From the NCBI RefSeq assembly GCF_000956465.1, contig NZ_JYJA01000027.1:62001-126000 (forward strand): DNA of 64,000 nucleotides. The letters run 5' to 3'. The notes below the pieces were generated by a model. That model had not been told where the DNA came from, ran no database searches, and worked only from the letters and a program-made list of their open reading frames with translations. The stretch is from Microbacterium trichothecenolyticum (lineage in GTDB: Bacteria; Actinomycetota; Actinomycetes; Actinomycetales; Microbacteriaceae). Positions 52,785 to 62,118 of the stretch are shown one piece after another; the first letter of the stretch is position 1; every line of letters begins with the position of its first letter. The position numbers and the translations under genes were made by a program.

Positions 52785-53813
52785 TCAGCCGAACAGCGCG
52801 GCGGCTTCTTCGTAGCGGTAGAGGGGAACGGTGTTGAGCTCGCCGAGGGCGTCGGCGAAGGGGACGCGCACGATGTCGGTGCCGCGCATCGCGACCATCT
52901 GACCCCACGCGCCGTCGACGACCGCGTCGGCGGCGTGCAGGCCGAGGCGCGTGGCGAGCACGCGGTCGAAGCCCGACGGCGAGCCGCCCCGCTGGATGTG
53001 GCCCAGCACCGTGGCACGGGTCTCGATGCCCGTGATGCGCTCGATCTCGGGCGCGAGGATCTCGCTGATGCCGCCGAGGCGCGGGCGGTTGAAGGCGTCG
53101 AGGCCCTTGTCGCTGTAGGCCTCGTCCATGCCCGTGAGGGTGAAGCCCTCCGACACGACGACGAGCGGCGCGCGGCCGCGGTCGTGGGCCTTCGAGACCA
53201 GGGCGGTGATCTCGTCGATCGACATCGGCACCTCGGGGATGCAGATGGCGTGCGCGCCCGCGGCCATGCCGGCGTGAAGGGCGATCCAGCCGACGTGACG
53301 GCCCATGACCTCGGCGACCATGCACCGCTGGTGGGAATCGCCGGTGGTGCGCAGGCGGTCCATCGCGTCCGTCGCGATGTTGACGGCGGTGTCGAAGCCG
53401 AAGGAGTAGTCGGTGGCGCGAAGGTCGTTGTCGATCGTCTTCGGGACGCCGAGCACGTTGATGCCGTCGTTGGCGAGGCGGTTCGCCGCCGCGAGGGTTC
53501 CTTCGCCGCCGATCGCGATGATGCCGTCGAGGCGGTGGCCGTACATCGTCTTGGCGATGTTCTCGGCGCCGCCGCGGGGGCCCTCGTAAGGGTTCGTGCG
53601 CGAGGTGCCGAGGATCGTGCCGCCGACCTTCGACAGGCCCTTCACCTCGTGCCGGGTCAGCGGGAAGAAGTCGCCGTCGACCACACCGCGCCAGCCGTCG
53701 CGGATGCCGACGAACTCGAGGTCGTAGGTCGTCGTGCCCTTGAGCACGACGCCGCGGATGACCGCGTTGAGTCCGGGGCAGTCGCCGCCGCTCGTCAGGA
53801 TGCCGATCTTCAT
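52785..53813 (-). CDS. pfkA: 6-phosphofructokinase
   Basis: It phosphorylates fructose-6-phosphate at C1 in glycolysis. The 342-residue protein starts MKIGILTSGGDCPGLNAVIRG; the phosphoryl-donor loop reads IGGEGTL (Gly at the position that is Asp in PPi enzymes, favouring ATP), while the next loop is PKTIDND with Lys where E. coli has Gly. This Gly/Lys combination is that of the actinobacterial ATP enzymes, which lack classical allostery. The ATG at 53813 gives the canonical N-terminus. It is followed by the inverted repeat at 52690. Confidence 0.93.
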   Translation of the reverse strand: MKIGILTSGGDCPGLNAVIRGVVLKGTTTYDLEFVGIRDGWRGVVDGDFFPLTRHEVKGLSKVGGTILGTSRTNPYEGPRGGAENIAKTMYGHRLDGIIAIGGEGTLAAANRLANDGINVLGVPKTIDNDLRATDYSFGFDTAVNIATDAMDRLRTTGDSHQRCMVAEVMGRHVGWIALHAGMAAGAHAICIPEVPMSIDEITALVSKAHDRGRAPLVVVSEGFTLTGMDEAYSDKGLDAFNRPRLGGISEILAPEIERITGIETRATVLGHIQRGGSPSGFDRVLATRLGLHAADAVVDGAWGQMVAMRGTDIVRVPFADALGELNTVPLYRYEEAAALFG

Positions 53814-53920
53814 GCTGTGTTCCTCGCAAGTCGGGGGAAGAGGGACGGCGACGCTGCCTCCCCTGACACTAGTGCCGGACGGCGCGCCCTGCCACACGCG
53901 GCTGCCGCGCCCAGGTCGGC

Positions 53921-55006
53921 TCAGTCCGCGACACGCTCCCAGACATCGTTCTCGCGCCGCCACCGCTGCTCGCCCGCCGGGCGTGCGGAGGTCCCACGGA
54001 ACCAGAACGTCTCGTCCGGGTTCCACCCGGCGAGCACCGCCGCACGGTCACCGTCGACCTGGATCAGCCGCGTGGCGGTCGACAGGTAGCCCGCGACACT
54101 CAGATGGACTGCATCCGTCTCGGCGGCGACGGCGGCCCAGTCGGGCATGACCCAGCGGCCGGCTCGGCCCGTCACGCGGAACCAGTCGTGGCGTCGGGAG
54201 GCGGTGACATCGAGCGGATGCTGCGCACACAGCCGCGCCCAGTCCTCCGGTCCGCAGATCTCGAGCACCCGCGCCGGGTACACGTCGACGGGCGTGGCCG
54301 CGGCGGCGTCCTCGCCGAAGGAGTCCTCGACGAACCAGAGTCCCGCCGGCCCGTCGCCGGAGAGCGCGCGAGTCGTGCGTACGAGCGAAGCGGGCGGGAT
54401 CGACCACCATTGGCCGCTCCATCGGGCGGTGGGGTCGGAGGGGCGCTCGGCCGCAGCACGCGCCTCATCCGCCGCCGTCGCCTCTCGCCAGGAACGCAGG
54501 GCGGCCTCGAGGTCGCCGGCGGGGCGGCCGGTGCCCTGCCACGGCACGCTCCACTGGTCGTCCCCCGCGACGCCGTCGCTCCACCACTCGGCGGCGGCCG
54601 AGCCGGCGATCAGCACCGCGATGCGGCGAAGCGCCGACTGCACGTCGTCGGTCGCGCACAGCAGGTCACGCCCGTCCGGCTCCTGCCAGTACATCGCCGC
54701 CTGCACGGACGCCGCAAGCGCTTCGCGCAGCGTCGCGGAAGTCGGCGCGGCGAGATCGATCGCATCGAGCGCCGCGGCCGCGTCCGTGGGCGAGGCGATC
54801 GGCGGTTCGTACCGCGTCCTGTCGCCGCTGGAACGGAGAACGATCGTGGTGCCGTTCGTCTCGAAGGCGCCGGCCGCCCACCACACGGTGTCGGCAGCCG
54901 CACGGCTCTGCGCTGTCTCGGCCCGGAACGCGCATGCCACCGCGTACTCCAGGCACAGGCGACGGCCGCGCGGGCCCGCCAGCAGGACGTCGGCGTCGAC
55001 AGACAT
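53921..55006 (-). CDS. Conserved-looking, tryptophan-rich protein of unknown function
   Basis: A 361-residue soluble protein without signal peptide or membrane helix. It is rich in Trp, often in pairs (VWWAAGAF, EWWSDGV, GQWWSIPP), and ends in a compact acidic/aromatic region (NPDETFWFRG). Codon use and length agree with a real gene. I do not recognise a domain. It stands alone between pfkA and the SNF2 helicase on the same strand, 108 and 86 bp from each. Confidence 0.6.
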   Translation of the reverse strand: MSVDADVLLAGPRGRRLCLEYAVACAFRAETAQSRAAADTVWWAAGAFETNGTTIVLRSSGDRTRYEPPIASPTDAAAALDAIDLAAPTSATLREALAASVQAAMYWQEPDGRDLLCATDDVQSALRRIAVLIAGSAAAEWWSDGVAGDDQWSVPWQGTGRPAGDLEAALRSWREATAADEARAAAERPSDPTARWSGQWWSIPPASLVRTTRALSGDGPAGLWFVEDSFGEDAAAATPVDVYPARVLEICGPEDWARLCAQHPLDVTASRRHDWFRVTGRAGRWVMPDWAAVAAETDAVHLSVAGYLSTATRLIQVDGDRAAVLAGWNPDETFWFRGTSARPAGEQRWRRENDVWERVAD

Positions 55007-55091
55007 CCCGCCACCCTAGCGGGCCGGGAATCACCCTTGTGGAACGACCGAGGGGCAGTGCGAACCCGCACCGCCCCCGTCGAACCGCGCG

Positions 55092-57245
55092 TCAGGCGGC
55101 GCCGAGTGCCTGACGCAGCAGGTGCATGAGCGCCGACAGCTGCACGGAGTCGCTCGACTGCGGGTCGACGGCCTCGCCGTCGAGCGCACGGGCGGCGAGA
55201 CCCTGCTTGGAGTCGATGAGCTCGGCGATCTTGGTGTCGATCGTGTGCGCGGCGATGATGCGCCACGCGGTCACGGGCTCGTCCTGGCCGATGCGGTGCA
55301 CGCGGTCGATCGCCTGCGTCTGCTCGGCGGCCGTCCACGACAACTCGGCGAGCACGACGTTCGACGACGCCTGCATGTTCACGCCGACGCCTGCCGCGGT
55401 GAGCGAGCAGACTGCGATGCCGACCTCGGGGTCGCTGTTGAACGCGTCGATCGCCTGCTGGCGGGCCGTGGTGGCCTGGTCGCCGCGCAGGGAGACCGTC
55501 TTGAGTCCTGCGGCGGCGAAGTGCGCCTCGGCGGCGTCCATGACGTCGATGTGCTTGGCGAAGAACACGACCTTGCCGACCGAGCGCTGCAGCTGCACGG
55601 CGTAGTCGGCGGCGAGCACGGCCTTGGCCTGGCCGATCTTGCGCACCATCGTGAAGACGTTCTCGGACCCCGTGCCGGCGGCCTTCGATTCCTCCAGCTC
55701 GTTGTGCGCGACGAGGCGGATGATGTCCTCGTCGATGTGGCCGGGGCCGTACCCGCGGTCGCCGCGCGCATCGATGATGCGGCGGTACTTCGCGGCGAGC
55801 CGCTCGCCGAGCTCGCGCTCGGCCTGCCGGATCGACCGGCCGAACTCGTCGTCGAGCTCCACGGGAAGGTCGGCGATGAGCTTGTCGGGCAGGTCGGCCG
55901 CGACATCCTTCTTCTTGCGCCGCACGATGCCCATCGAGATCACCGCATCGCGCGCCTCGGGGTAGAACGACTTGTCGGCGGGCGTGAGCCCGGTCTCGTC
56001 GAGCTTCTCCATGAGCACCGGGCCGGGCTTCTCGCCGGTGGTCCAGCCGAGGAAGCGCCAGATCGCGTCGAAGTCCTCGACGTCGTTGATCAGCGGCGTG
56101 CCGGTGAGGGCGAGCAGCAGCGGGTTGGGCACCTGCTCGCGGATGCGCGTCGCGAGCGCCAGCACGTTCTGCGAACGCTGGGACGTGAGGTTCTTGATGA
56201 AGTGCGCCTCGTCGACGACCATGCCCTTCAGGCCGATCGAGCTGAGCCACGACAGGTGACGGTCGAGGATCTCGTAGTTGACGATGAAGACGTCGGCGAA
56301 CGCGTCGATGTTCTCGCCGTCGCCGTGGATGACGGTCGCACGACGCTGGGGCGTCCAGCGCTCGACCTCGCGCGCCCAGTTCATCTTGACGACGTTCGGC
56401 ACGACCGCGAGGAGCGGATACGCGTTCGCGACGGATGCTGCGAGCACCGACTCCGCCGTCTTGCCGAGGCCCGGCTCGTCGGCGAGGAGGAACGTGCGGT
56501 GCCCGGCGCGCACCGACTCGAGGAAGCGCGACTGGTGCGGCATGACCTCGAGGCCCTTGGGCGACAGGCGGTCGAACTCCGGAACGGGCGGGAGCTCCAT
56601 CGAGGCGGTCGCGCCGCCGGCACCGGTCTCGAACGCCTTGTACAGCGGGCCCATGAGCTCCCAGCTGTCGAGACGCCGGCGAGGCGTCTGCTTCGGGGCG
56701 CGGATCGTGAGGTCGGGGGCGAGGAACGGGTTGGAGTCGCGACGGGCCTCGACCTGCGGCGGCACCACCTGGCGCTCAGCGAGGGCGGCGGGCACGACGG
56801 GCGCGACCACCGGGGCGACGTCCGTGATGATGAGCTCGTCGGGCGCGAGCTCGGCACCCGACTCGAGCAGCCAGTCGCGGCGCATCCGGCGTGCGACGGG
56901 CGACGTGGCCTGGTCGACCTCGAGAAGCTGGATGAGCGACGTGTCGCGCGCGGCCGTCTTGGCGAGAATGGTCGCGACGCCGTCGAGGCGCTTCAGCAGC
57001 TCAGCGCGCGAAGCATCCGTCAGCTCGGTGTCGCCCTTCACCCGCGCGCGCTCCTCGCGCACCAGGAATGCGATGACCTGGAACTTGACGCGGTTGGTCG
57101 GCCCGAGCTTGCCGCGCTGGGCCTTCGCCTCGACCTCGCGCACCTTGCGGGCGAGGATCGGGATGATGGGGGCCTCGTCGTCGCGGCGCGCGGACGAGGA
57201 CTTGCGGCGACGCTGCGCCGTCTGGGCGGGTGCCGTGGTCGGCAT
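55092..57245 (-). CDS. SNF2-family DEAD/DEAH box helicase
   Basis: A 717-residue ATP-driven DNA translocase. The N-terminal ~230 residues are basic and specific to this group; then Walker A is DEPGLGKTAES, Walker B is MVVDEAHFIKN, motif III is LLALTGTPLIND, and in the C-terminal half VFFAKHIDVMD, GVGVNMQASSNVV and the motif VI arginines in DRVHRIGQDEP complete the helicase core. It likely acts in repair or chromosome remodelling. The ATG at 57245 has CAGGAGGAGC upstream. Note DEPGLGKT in place of the usual DEMGLGKT. Confidence 0.9.
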   Translation of the reverse strand: MPTTAPAQTAQRRRKSSSARRDDEAPIIPILARKVREVEAKAQRGKLGPTNRVKFQVIAFLVREERARVKGDTELTDASRAELLKRLDGVATILAKTAARDTSLIQLLEVDQATSPVARRMRRDWLLESGAELAPDELIITDVAPVVAPVVPAALAERQVVPPQVEARRDSNPFLAPDLTIRAPKQTPRRRLDSWELMGPLYKAFETGAGGATASMELPPVPEFDRLSPKGLEVMPHQSRFLESVRAGHRTFLLADEPGLGKTAESVLAASVANAYPLLAVVPNVVKMNWAREVERWTPQRRATVIHGDGENIDAFADVFIVNYEILDRHLSWLSSIGLKGMVVDEAHFIKNLTSQRSQNVLALATRIREQVPNPLLLALTGTPLINDVEDFDAIWRFLGWTTGEKPGPVLMEKLDETGLTPADKSFYPEARDAVISMGIVRRKKKDVAADLPDKLIADLPVELDDEFGRSIRQAERELGERLAAKYRRIIDARGDRGYGPGHIDEDIIRLVAHNELEESKAAGTGSENVFTMVRKIGQAKAVLAADYAVQLQRSVGKVVFFAKHIDVMDAAEAHFAAAGLKTVSLRGDQATTARQQAIDAFNSDPEVGIAVCSLTAAGVGVNMQASSNVVLAELSWTAAEQTQAIDRVHRIGQDEPVTAWRIIAAHTIDTKIAELIDSKQGLAARALDGEAVDPQSSDSVQLSALMHLLRQALGAA

Positions 57246-57482
57246 GCTCCTCCTGAGCGTGAATGCCGGATAGGGGGTCCGGCGGGGATCGGATGACACC
57301 GATGGTTCTGCGTGCTCCCGCGGGCGGCGCGAACGCCGTCGCGAACGCGGGACCAGGGATTCGCCGCCGACGGTCGCGGGCACTCGCTTCTGCGAGCTGC
57401 GACATCGTCAACGGTTCCCCGCCCACCATTCTAGGGGAACGGGCTCCGGAACGGGGGACGCGGGCGCGAGAGAAGCGGAGAT

Positions 57483-58121
57483 TCAGCCCCAGACGGTCGC
57501 GACGATGTCTTCGGTGTACCCCTCGGGGGCGAAGTTGATCCACGCCGTCGTCACCAGTCCGCCGCCGCCGACGTAGTGGGTCTCGCCGCGGGTGTACTCC
57601 TTGTCGTCGAGCGTCACGCCCTTCTGCTCGATGCGGCAGACGGTGCCGTCGCCGAGCGCCTCGCAGCCGAAGCCCGCCGCGGGCAGCGCCGCAAGCACCG
57701 CCGTCTCCTGATCGACGTCGACCGCGGTCACGTTGGTCGCGAGCCCGAACTCGCTCGGCTGCCCCCAGGAGCAGCGCAGCGTCGGCGCTCCGCCGTGGAT
57801 GATCTCGAGCAGGTCGGCGTTCTCCGTCGACAGCATGGTCACGCCCGGGTCGTTGAGGGGAGGGTTCGCCGACTCCAGCTGCGCGAGCATCGCGGCGGAG
57901 TAGATCTCCTCGCACGCGCCCGGCACCTCGAAGTCGGCCTGGGGCTTCTCAGTCTCGACCGGAGTCGCCGACGGACCCGGCGTCTGGTCCTTCATCGTGA
58001 TGGAGGGGCTGCTCGATGGCGTCGCCTCGGACTCGGGCCGGCATCCGGTCACGACCCCGGCCAGGGCCGTGAGCGCGACGCACCCGATCACGATCCGTGT
58101 CAACCGGCTCTGCACGACCAT
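57483..58121 (-). CDS. Putative lipoprotein of unknown function
   Basis: A 212-residue exported protein. A type II signal peptide ends in VVTGC (Cys27), followed by a ~40-residue Ser/Thr/Pro linker and a folded domain with four cysteines (in GACEEIY, LRCSWG, FGCEAL, TVCRIE) that could form two disulphides. It ends in EDIVATVWG. The ATG at 58121 is chosen over a GTG six bases upstream. I do not recognise the domain; DUF3558-type lipoproteins of actinobacteria look similar in layout. Confidence 0.7.
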   Translation of the reverse strand: MVVQSRLTRIVIGCVALTALAGVVTGCRPESEATPSSSPSITMKDQTPGPSATPVETEKPQADFEVPGACEEIYSAAMLAQLESANPPLNDPGVTMLSTENADLLEIIHGGAPTLRCSWGQPSEFGLATNVTAVDVDQETAVLAALPAAGFGCEALGDGTVCRIEQKGVTLDDKEYTRGETHYVGGGGLVTTAWINFAPEGYTEDIVATVWG

Positions 58122-58232
58122 CCCCACGCCACCTCTCGCGCGCCGCGGAAGACGGGAGGCGGCGCGCCCTTCGACCCTAACGAGGCGGAAGGACGGATGC
58201 CGCGGGCCACGCCGCGCGCACGAGCACAGGCG

Positions 58233-59129
58233 TCACGGTCCGGCGTAGACGCTCTGCCACTCCGACAGGGTGTGAGGGTCGTCGGTGACGATGCCGTCGA
58301 CGCCGAGGGCCGTGACCTCGTTCCACTGGGAGTCGTCATTGAGCGTGTACACGACCACGCGCGCGCCGGCGGCGTGCAGCTCATCGACGATGCCCGGCCG
58401 TGCGAGCACCGCCTTGCGGTTCACGACGACGCCCCGCGCTCCGGCCTCGGCGACCGCACTCACGACGTCCGACGGGACCTGCTTCAGGATGAGCAGCCGC
58501 GACAGCACGTCCGACCCGGCCGCGGCGAGCGCGAGCGTCCGCGCATCGAAGCTCGCGAAGACGATGCGACGTTCGAGGCCGCGCGCGGCGACCTCGGCGA
58601 CGGCCGTGTCGACGGCCGTGGCATCCCATTCGCCCTTCAGCTCCACGATCGCGCGCCCGTCGGCGGCGACGAGCGCGTCGAGGAACTCCACGAAGGTGGG
58701 GACAGGCGTGCCGGCGTAGCTGCGGTCGAACCAGGCGCCGGCGTCGAGGGCCTTCACATCGGCCAGCGTGAGGGTGGCGAGCCGCCCGTGCCCGTCGGTG
58801 GTGCGGTCCACGGTCTTGTCGTGCATGAGCACCGGCTGCCGGTCGGCGGTGAGCGCGACATCGACCTCGACGTAGTCGAACCCGGCCGCCAGCGCGGCGG
58901 TGATGGCCGGCAGGGTGTTCTCGGGCGCGGTCGCCGCTCCCCCGCGATGACTGGCGATGAACGCGGCCTCCCCGGGCGTCCGCTCGTCACCCATCAGCTC
59001 GCGTGAACTCACGCGCGCAGGAGTGGCACCGAGGACGGCGATCACCAGACTCGCGATCGCGAGGACGCACATGACGGACAGAGCATGGATCCGGTCGCGT
59101 GAGCGATCGGATGCCGCGGAGTAGGGCAT
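58233..59129 (-). CDS. Glycerophosphodiester phosphodiesterase
   Basis: A 298-residue GDPD-fold enzyme that cleaves glycerophosphodiesters to an alcohol and glycerol-3-phosphate. ASHRGGAATAPENTL carries the first catalytic His, Arg and Glu, VEVDVALTADRQPVLMHDKTVDRTT the metal-binding E-x-D and second His, and the late VVVYTLND and GIVTDDP are typical. An N-terminal hydrophobic segment (~15-38) without a lipobox should be a signal peptide or anchor, so it acts outside the membrane. Confidence 0.92.
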   Translation of the reverse strand: MPYSAASDRSRDRIHALSVMCVLAIASLVIAVLGATPARVSSRELMGDERTPGEAAFIASHRGGAATAPENTLPAITAALAAGFDYVEVDVALTADRQPVLMHDKTVDRTTDGHGRLATLTLADVKALDAGAWFDRSYAGTPVPTFVEFLDALVAADGRAIVELKGEWDATAVDTAVAEVAARGLERRIVFASFDARTLALAAAGSDVLSRLLILKQVPSDVVSAVAEAGARGVVVNRKAVLARPGIVDELHAAGARVVVYTLNDDSQWNEVTALGVDGIVTDDPHTLSEWQSVYAGP

Positions 59130-59208
59130 CGGGCATGTCCTCCGGGGGTCGTACCCACGTCATCGTCGACGTGGTGCGGACCACTCTACATGCGCCGTTA
59201 CTTATTCG

Positions 59209-60435
59209 TTACTTTGTTTTGGCTTGGCTTTCGCGCACCATGCGGACGGCGTCCCAGAGCGCCTCGGCGACGTCGTCCTTGCTCCCCCGCCGCGCACCGA
59301 TGACCTCGCCGTCGGCTCCGATGATCGTGACCGCGTTGTCCGCGGCCTCGAATCCCTTCGACCAGCCGACCTCGTTCACCGCGAGCAGATCAGCTCCCTT
59401 GCGCGCCGCCTTGCGGCGCCCTCTGTCGAGCAGCGTCTCGCCGTCACCCGGCGTCTCGGCCGCGAATCCGACGATGGTCTGCCCCTCGCGCCGACGCCGG
59501 ACGAGCCCAGCGAGGATGTCGTCGTTCTCGATCAGGTCGAGCGTGATCCCCCCGACCGGCGCGGACTCCTTCGCGCGCTTGAGCGGCGACACCTCGGCCA
59601 CGCGGTAGTCGGCGACGGCGGCGGCCATCACGATGACGTCGGCCGCACCCGCCTCCGCGGTGACGGCCTCACCGAGCTCCGCCGCGGTGCCCGCGCGCAC
59701 CACCCTCAGCCCCGGACGAGCGGATGCCGCGGCCAGCACCCCGTCGTCGACATGGGCGGCGACGAGCACGACGTCGGCTCCACGCTCCGCCGCCGACAGC
59801 GCGACGGCGACACCTTGCCGCCCGCTGGAGCGGTTGCCGATGTAGCGGACGGGATCGATCGGCTCGCGCGTCCCGCCCGCGCTCACGACGACCCGCAGTC
59901 CGTGCAGGTCACCGGCGCCGCCTGCGGTCGCGGCCAGAGCGGCTTCGAAGATGACCCCGGGCTCCGACATCCGCCCCGGTCCGCTGTCGCCGCCGGTGAG
60001 CTCGCCGTCCTCCGGGCCGACCACGATGACGCCACGCTCGCCCAGGACCGCCATGTTGTGGACCGTCGAGGGGTGGCGCCACATCTCGGTGTGCATCGCC
60101 GGGGCCACGACGACGGGTGCCGTGGTGGCGAGTAGGGTCGTTCCGAGGAGGTCGTCCGCGAGTCCCGCGGTCATCTTCGCCAGCGTGTTCGCCGTCGCGG
60201 GCGCCACGATCACGAGGTCGGCCGCCTGGCCGAGCGCGACGTGACGAACGCGTGCGACGTCGTCGTGGACGGAGGTCGTCACGGGATGGCGGCTGATCGC
60301 CTCCCAGGTCGGCATCCCCACGAAGCGCAGCGCGTCCTCCGTGGGAACGACGTGGACCTCATGCCCGTCTTTGACGAGCAGGCGCACGAGCTGAACCGTC
60401 TTGTAGGCGGCGATGCCACCGGTGACCCCGACCAC
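59209..60435 (-). CDS. coaBC: Bifunctional phosphopantothenoylcysteine decarboxylase/phosphopantothenate--cysteine ligase
   Basis: It performs two steps of coenzyme A synthesis. The CoaC half (residues ~1-190) has VGVTGGIAAYK, the catalytic His probably in WEAISRHPV, and APAMHTEMW (the PXMNXXMW motif in variant form). The CoaB half has VSAGGTREPIDPVRYIGNRSSG, VIVMAAAVADYR and the KxKK-like RAKESAP region. The GTG at 60435 lies 8 nt after GGAGGG; a GTG at 60444 would give three more residues and a more typical MFVVVGVTGG start but has no spacing for the ribosome site. Confidence 0.93.
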   Translation of the reverse strand: MVGVTGGIAAYKTVQLVRLLVKDGHEVHVVPTEDALRFVGMPTWEAISRHPVTTSVHDDVARVRHVALGQAADLVIVAPATANTLAKMTAGLADDLLGTTLLATTAPVVVAPAMHTEMWRHPSTVHNMAVLGERGVIVVGPEDGELTGGDSGPGRMSEPGVIFEAALAATAGGAGDLHGLRVVVSAGGTREPIDPVRYIGNRSSGRQGVAVALSAAERGADVVLVAAHVDDGVLAAASARPGLRVVRAGTAAELGEAVTAEAGAADVIVMAAAVADYRVAEVSPLKRAKESAPVGGITLDLIENDDILAGLVRRRREGQTIVGFAAETPGDGETLLDRGRRKAARKGADLLAVNEVGWSKGFEAADNAVTIIGADGEVIGARRGSKDDVAEALWDAVRMVRESQAKTK

Positions 60436-60514
60436 GACGAACACCCTCCGATCTTGGCACGACTGCCCGAGCACCCGGCCCACCGGCCGCAAGACCCACC
60501 CGAGGAGTGCCGCG

Positions 60515-61231
60515 ATGTGCACCGTCGTGATCCGCGTACCCGAGTCGCCGGACGAGCCCACGCGCGTGCTCGCGATCCGCGACGAGGATCCCGAACGGCC
60601 GTGGAACCCGCTCGGCCGCTGGTGGCCCGAGGCGCACGACGGCGTCGTCGGCGTGCGCGATGTGCGCGCGGGCGGCGCGTGGCTCGCGGCCGATCCGGCT
60701 GCCGGCCGCCTCGCGGTGCTCCTCAACCGCGCCGACGAGTCGACGCGCCCCGAGTCCGAGCTCGTCTCGCGTGGCGGCATCGTGCTCGACGCGGTGGTCG
60801 GCCGCTCCCCCACGGGCGAGCCCGCGACGCACGGCTTCAACCTCGTGGAGGTCGAGGGCTCCCACGCCCGCGTGCTCACGTGGGACGGCGTCGCCCTCCG
60901 CACGACGGAACTGGCGCCCGGCACGCACATGATCGCCCACGACGACGTCGACGACAGCGGTACACCCCGCATCGCCCGGTGGCTGGGCGAGTTCCAGTCG
61001 ACCGGGCCTGCCACGGACGGACGATGGTGGATGCCGTGGGTCGAGGTGCTCGAGCGCTCGGCCGAGCTCGCGCCCACCGACGACGGCGCGATCATCCGCG
61101 ACAACCGCCCGCTCGGGTACCCGACCCTGTCGCTCCTGGCATGCGTCGCCTCGGTGTCGCAGGGCGACGTCGACGTGCACTACGGCGAGCTCCGCGAGCC
61201 CGGCCGGTGGGGCGGCCTCGAGCTCCGCTGA
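60515..61231 (+). CDS. NRDE family protein
   Basis: A 238-residue protein of the NRDE/TANGO2 family, which starts with Met-Cys, the Cys being a likely N-terminal nucleophile after Met removal. Here MCTVVIRVP is followed by the family's RDE stretch as AIRDEDPERPW, then GGAWLAADPAAGRLAVLLNR and an internal SRGGIVLD segment. The function is unclear (ester or amide hydrolysis has been proposed). The ATG at 60515 has CGAGGAG upstream. It is divergent from coaBC, with ~80 bp between starts. Confidence 0.82.
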   Translation: MCTVVIRVPESPDEPTRVLAIRDEDPERPWNPLGRWWPEAHDGVVGVRDVRAGGAWLAADPAAGRLAVLLNRADESTRPESELVSRGGIVLDAVVGRSPTGEPATHGFNLVEVEGSHARVLTWDGVALRTTELAPGTHMIAHDDVDDSGTPRIARWLGEFQSTGPATDGRWWMPWVEVLERSAELAPTDDGAIIRDNRPLGYPTLSLLACVASVSQGDVDVHYGELREPGRWGGLELR

Positions 61232-61254
61232 ACCCGAGGCCCGCCCCTGTCGGG

Positions 61255-62118
61255 TCAGACCAGGCTCTTCGGGTGCCAGACGGTCTTGGTCTCGGTGAAC
61301 GCCGTGATCCTGGCCAGGCTCGGGGCCGCAGCATCCGTACCGTTCTCGGGAGGGAGCACACGAGTGAGCGTCTCGGCCGCGGCGACCTGCAGGTCGATCC
61401 AGTCGAGCTCGCCCGCGCCGACGAGATCGAGCGCGTGCACGTCGGGGTGCGACGCCAGCCACGGCGCGATCTCGGCGGGTGAGCCGGTCAGAACGTTCAC
61501 GACCCCCCCGGGCACGTCGCTGGTGGCGAGCACCTCGGCGAGGGAGATCGCCGACAGCGGGTAGCGCTGCGAGGCGATGACCACGACGGAGTTGCCCGTC
61601 ACGAGCGCGGGCGCGATCGCCGAGACGAGGCCGACGAGAGCGGTGTCCTGCGGGGCGATGACCCCCACGACCCCGGTCGGCTCGGGCACCGAGATGTTGA
61701 AGTACGGGCCGGCGACGGGGTTGCCGTGGCCGGCGACCTGACCGAACTTGTCGCACCAGCCGGCGTACCAGACCCAGCGATCGATCGACTCGTCGACCTC
61801 GGCACCCGCGACCGCGGCGGACACGCCGGTCTGCTGCACGATCTCGTCCACGAACTGGGCTCGGCGGCCCTCGAGGATCTCGGCCACGCGATAGAGCACC
61901 TGACCGCGGTTGTAGGCGGTGGCACCCGACCAGCCCTTCACGGCGCCGCGGGCTGCGACGACGGCATCCCGTGCGTCCTTTCGGGAAGCCAGGGCGGCGT
62001 TCGCCAGGAAGTCGCCCTTCGGCGTGGCCACCTCGTACGTGCGGCCCGATTCGCTGCGCGGGAAGGCGCCGCCGATGTAGAGCTTGTACGTCTTGGGGAC
62101 GGTCAGTCGCTTGCTCAT
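61255..62118 (-). CDS. Short aldehyde dehydrogenase-like protein without the catalytic domain
   Basis: A 287-residue protein that matches only the N-terminal and NAD-binding parts of an aldehyde dehydrogenase (YKLYIGGAFPRSESGRTYEV, then GVVGVIAPQDTALVGLVSAI). It ends before any G-Q-x-C catalytic cysteine; the WNFP and KPAE motifs are replaced by QDTA and IASQ. The full-length paralogue is directly upstream and overlaps it by four bases (ATGA). Such a long/short pair next to deoC recurs in other actinobacteria as far as I recall, so it is likely a real subunit, not a frameshift. Confidence 0.8.
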   Translation of the reverse strand: MSKRLTVPKTYKLYIGGAFPRSESGRTYEVATPKGDFLANAALASRKDARDAVVAARGAVKGWSGATAYNRGQVLYRVAEILEGRRAQFVDEIVQQTGVSAAVAGAEVDESIDRWVWYAGWCDKFGQVAGHGNPVAGPYFNISVPEPTGVVGVIAPQDTALVGLVSAIAPALVTGNSVVVIASQRYPLSAISLAEVLATSDVPGGVVNVLTGSPAEIAPWLASHPDVHALDLVGAGELDWIDLQVAAAETLTRVLPPENGTDAAAPSLARITAFTETKTVWHPKSLV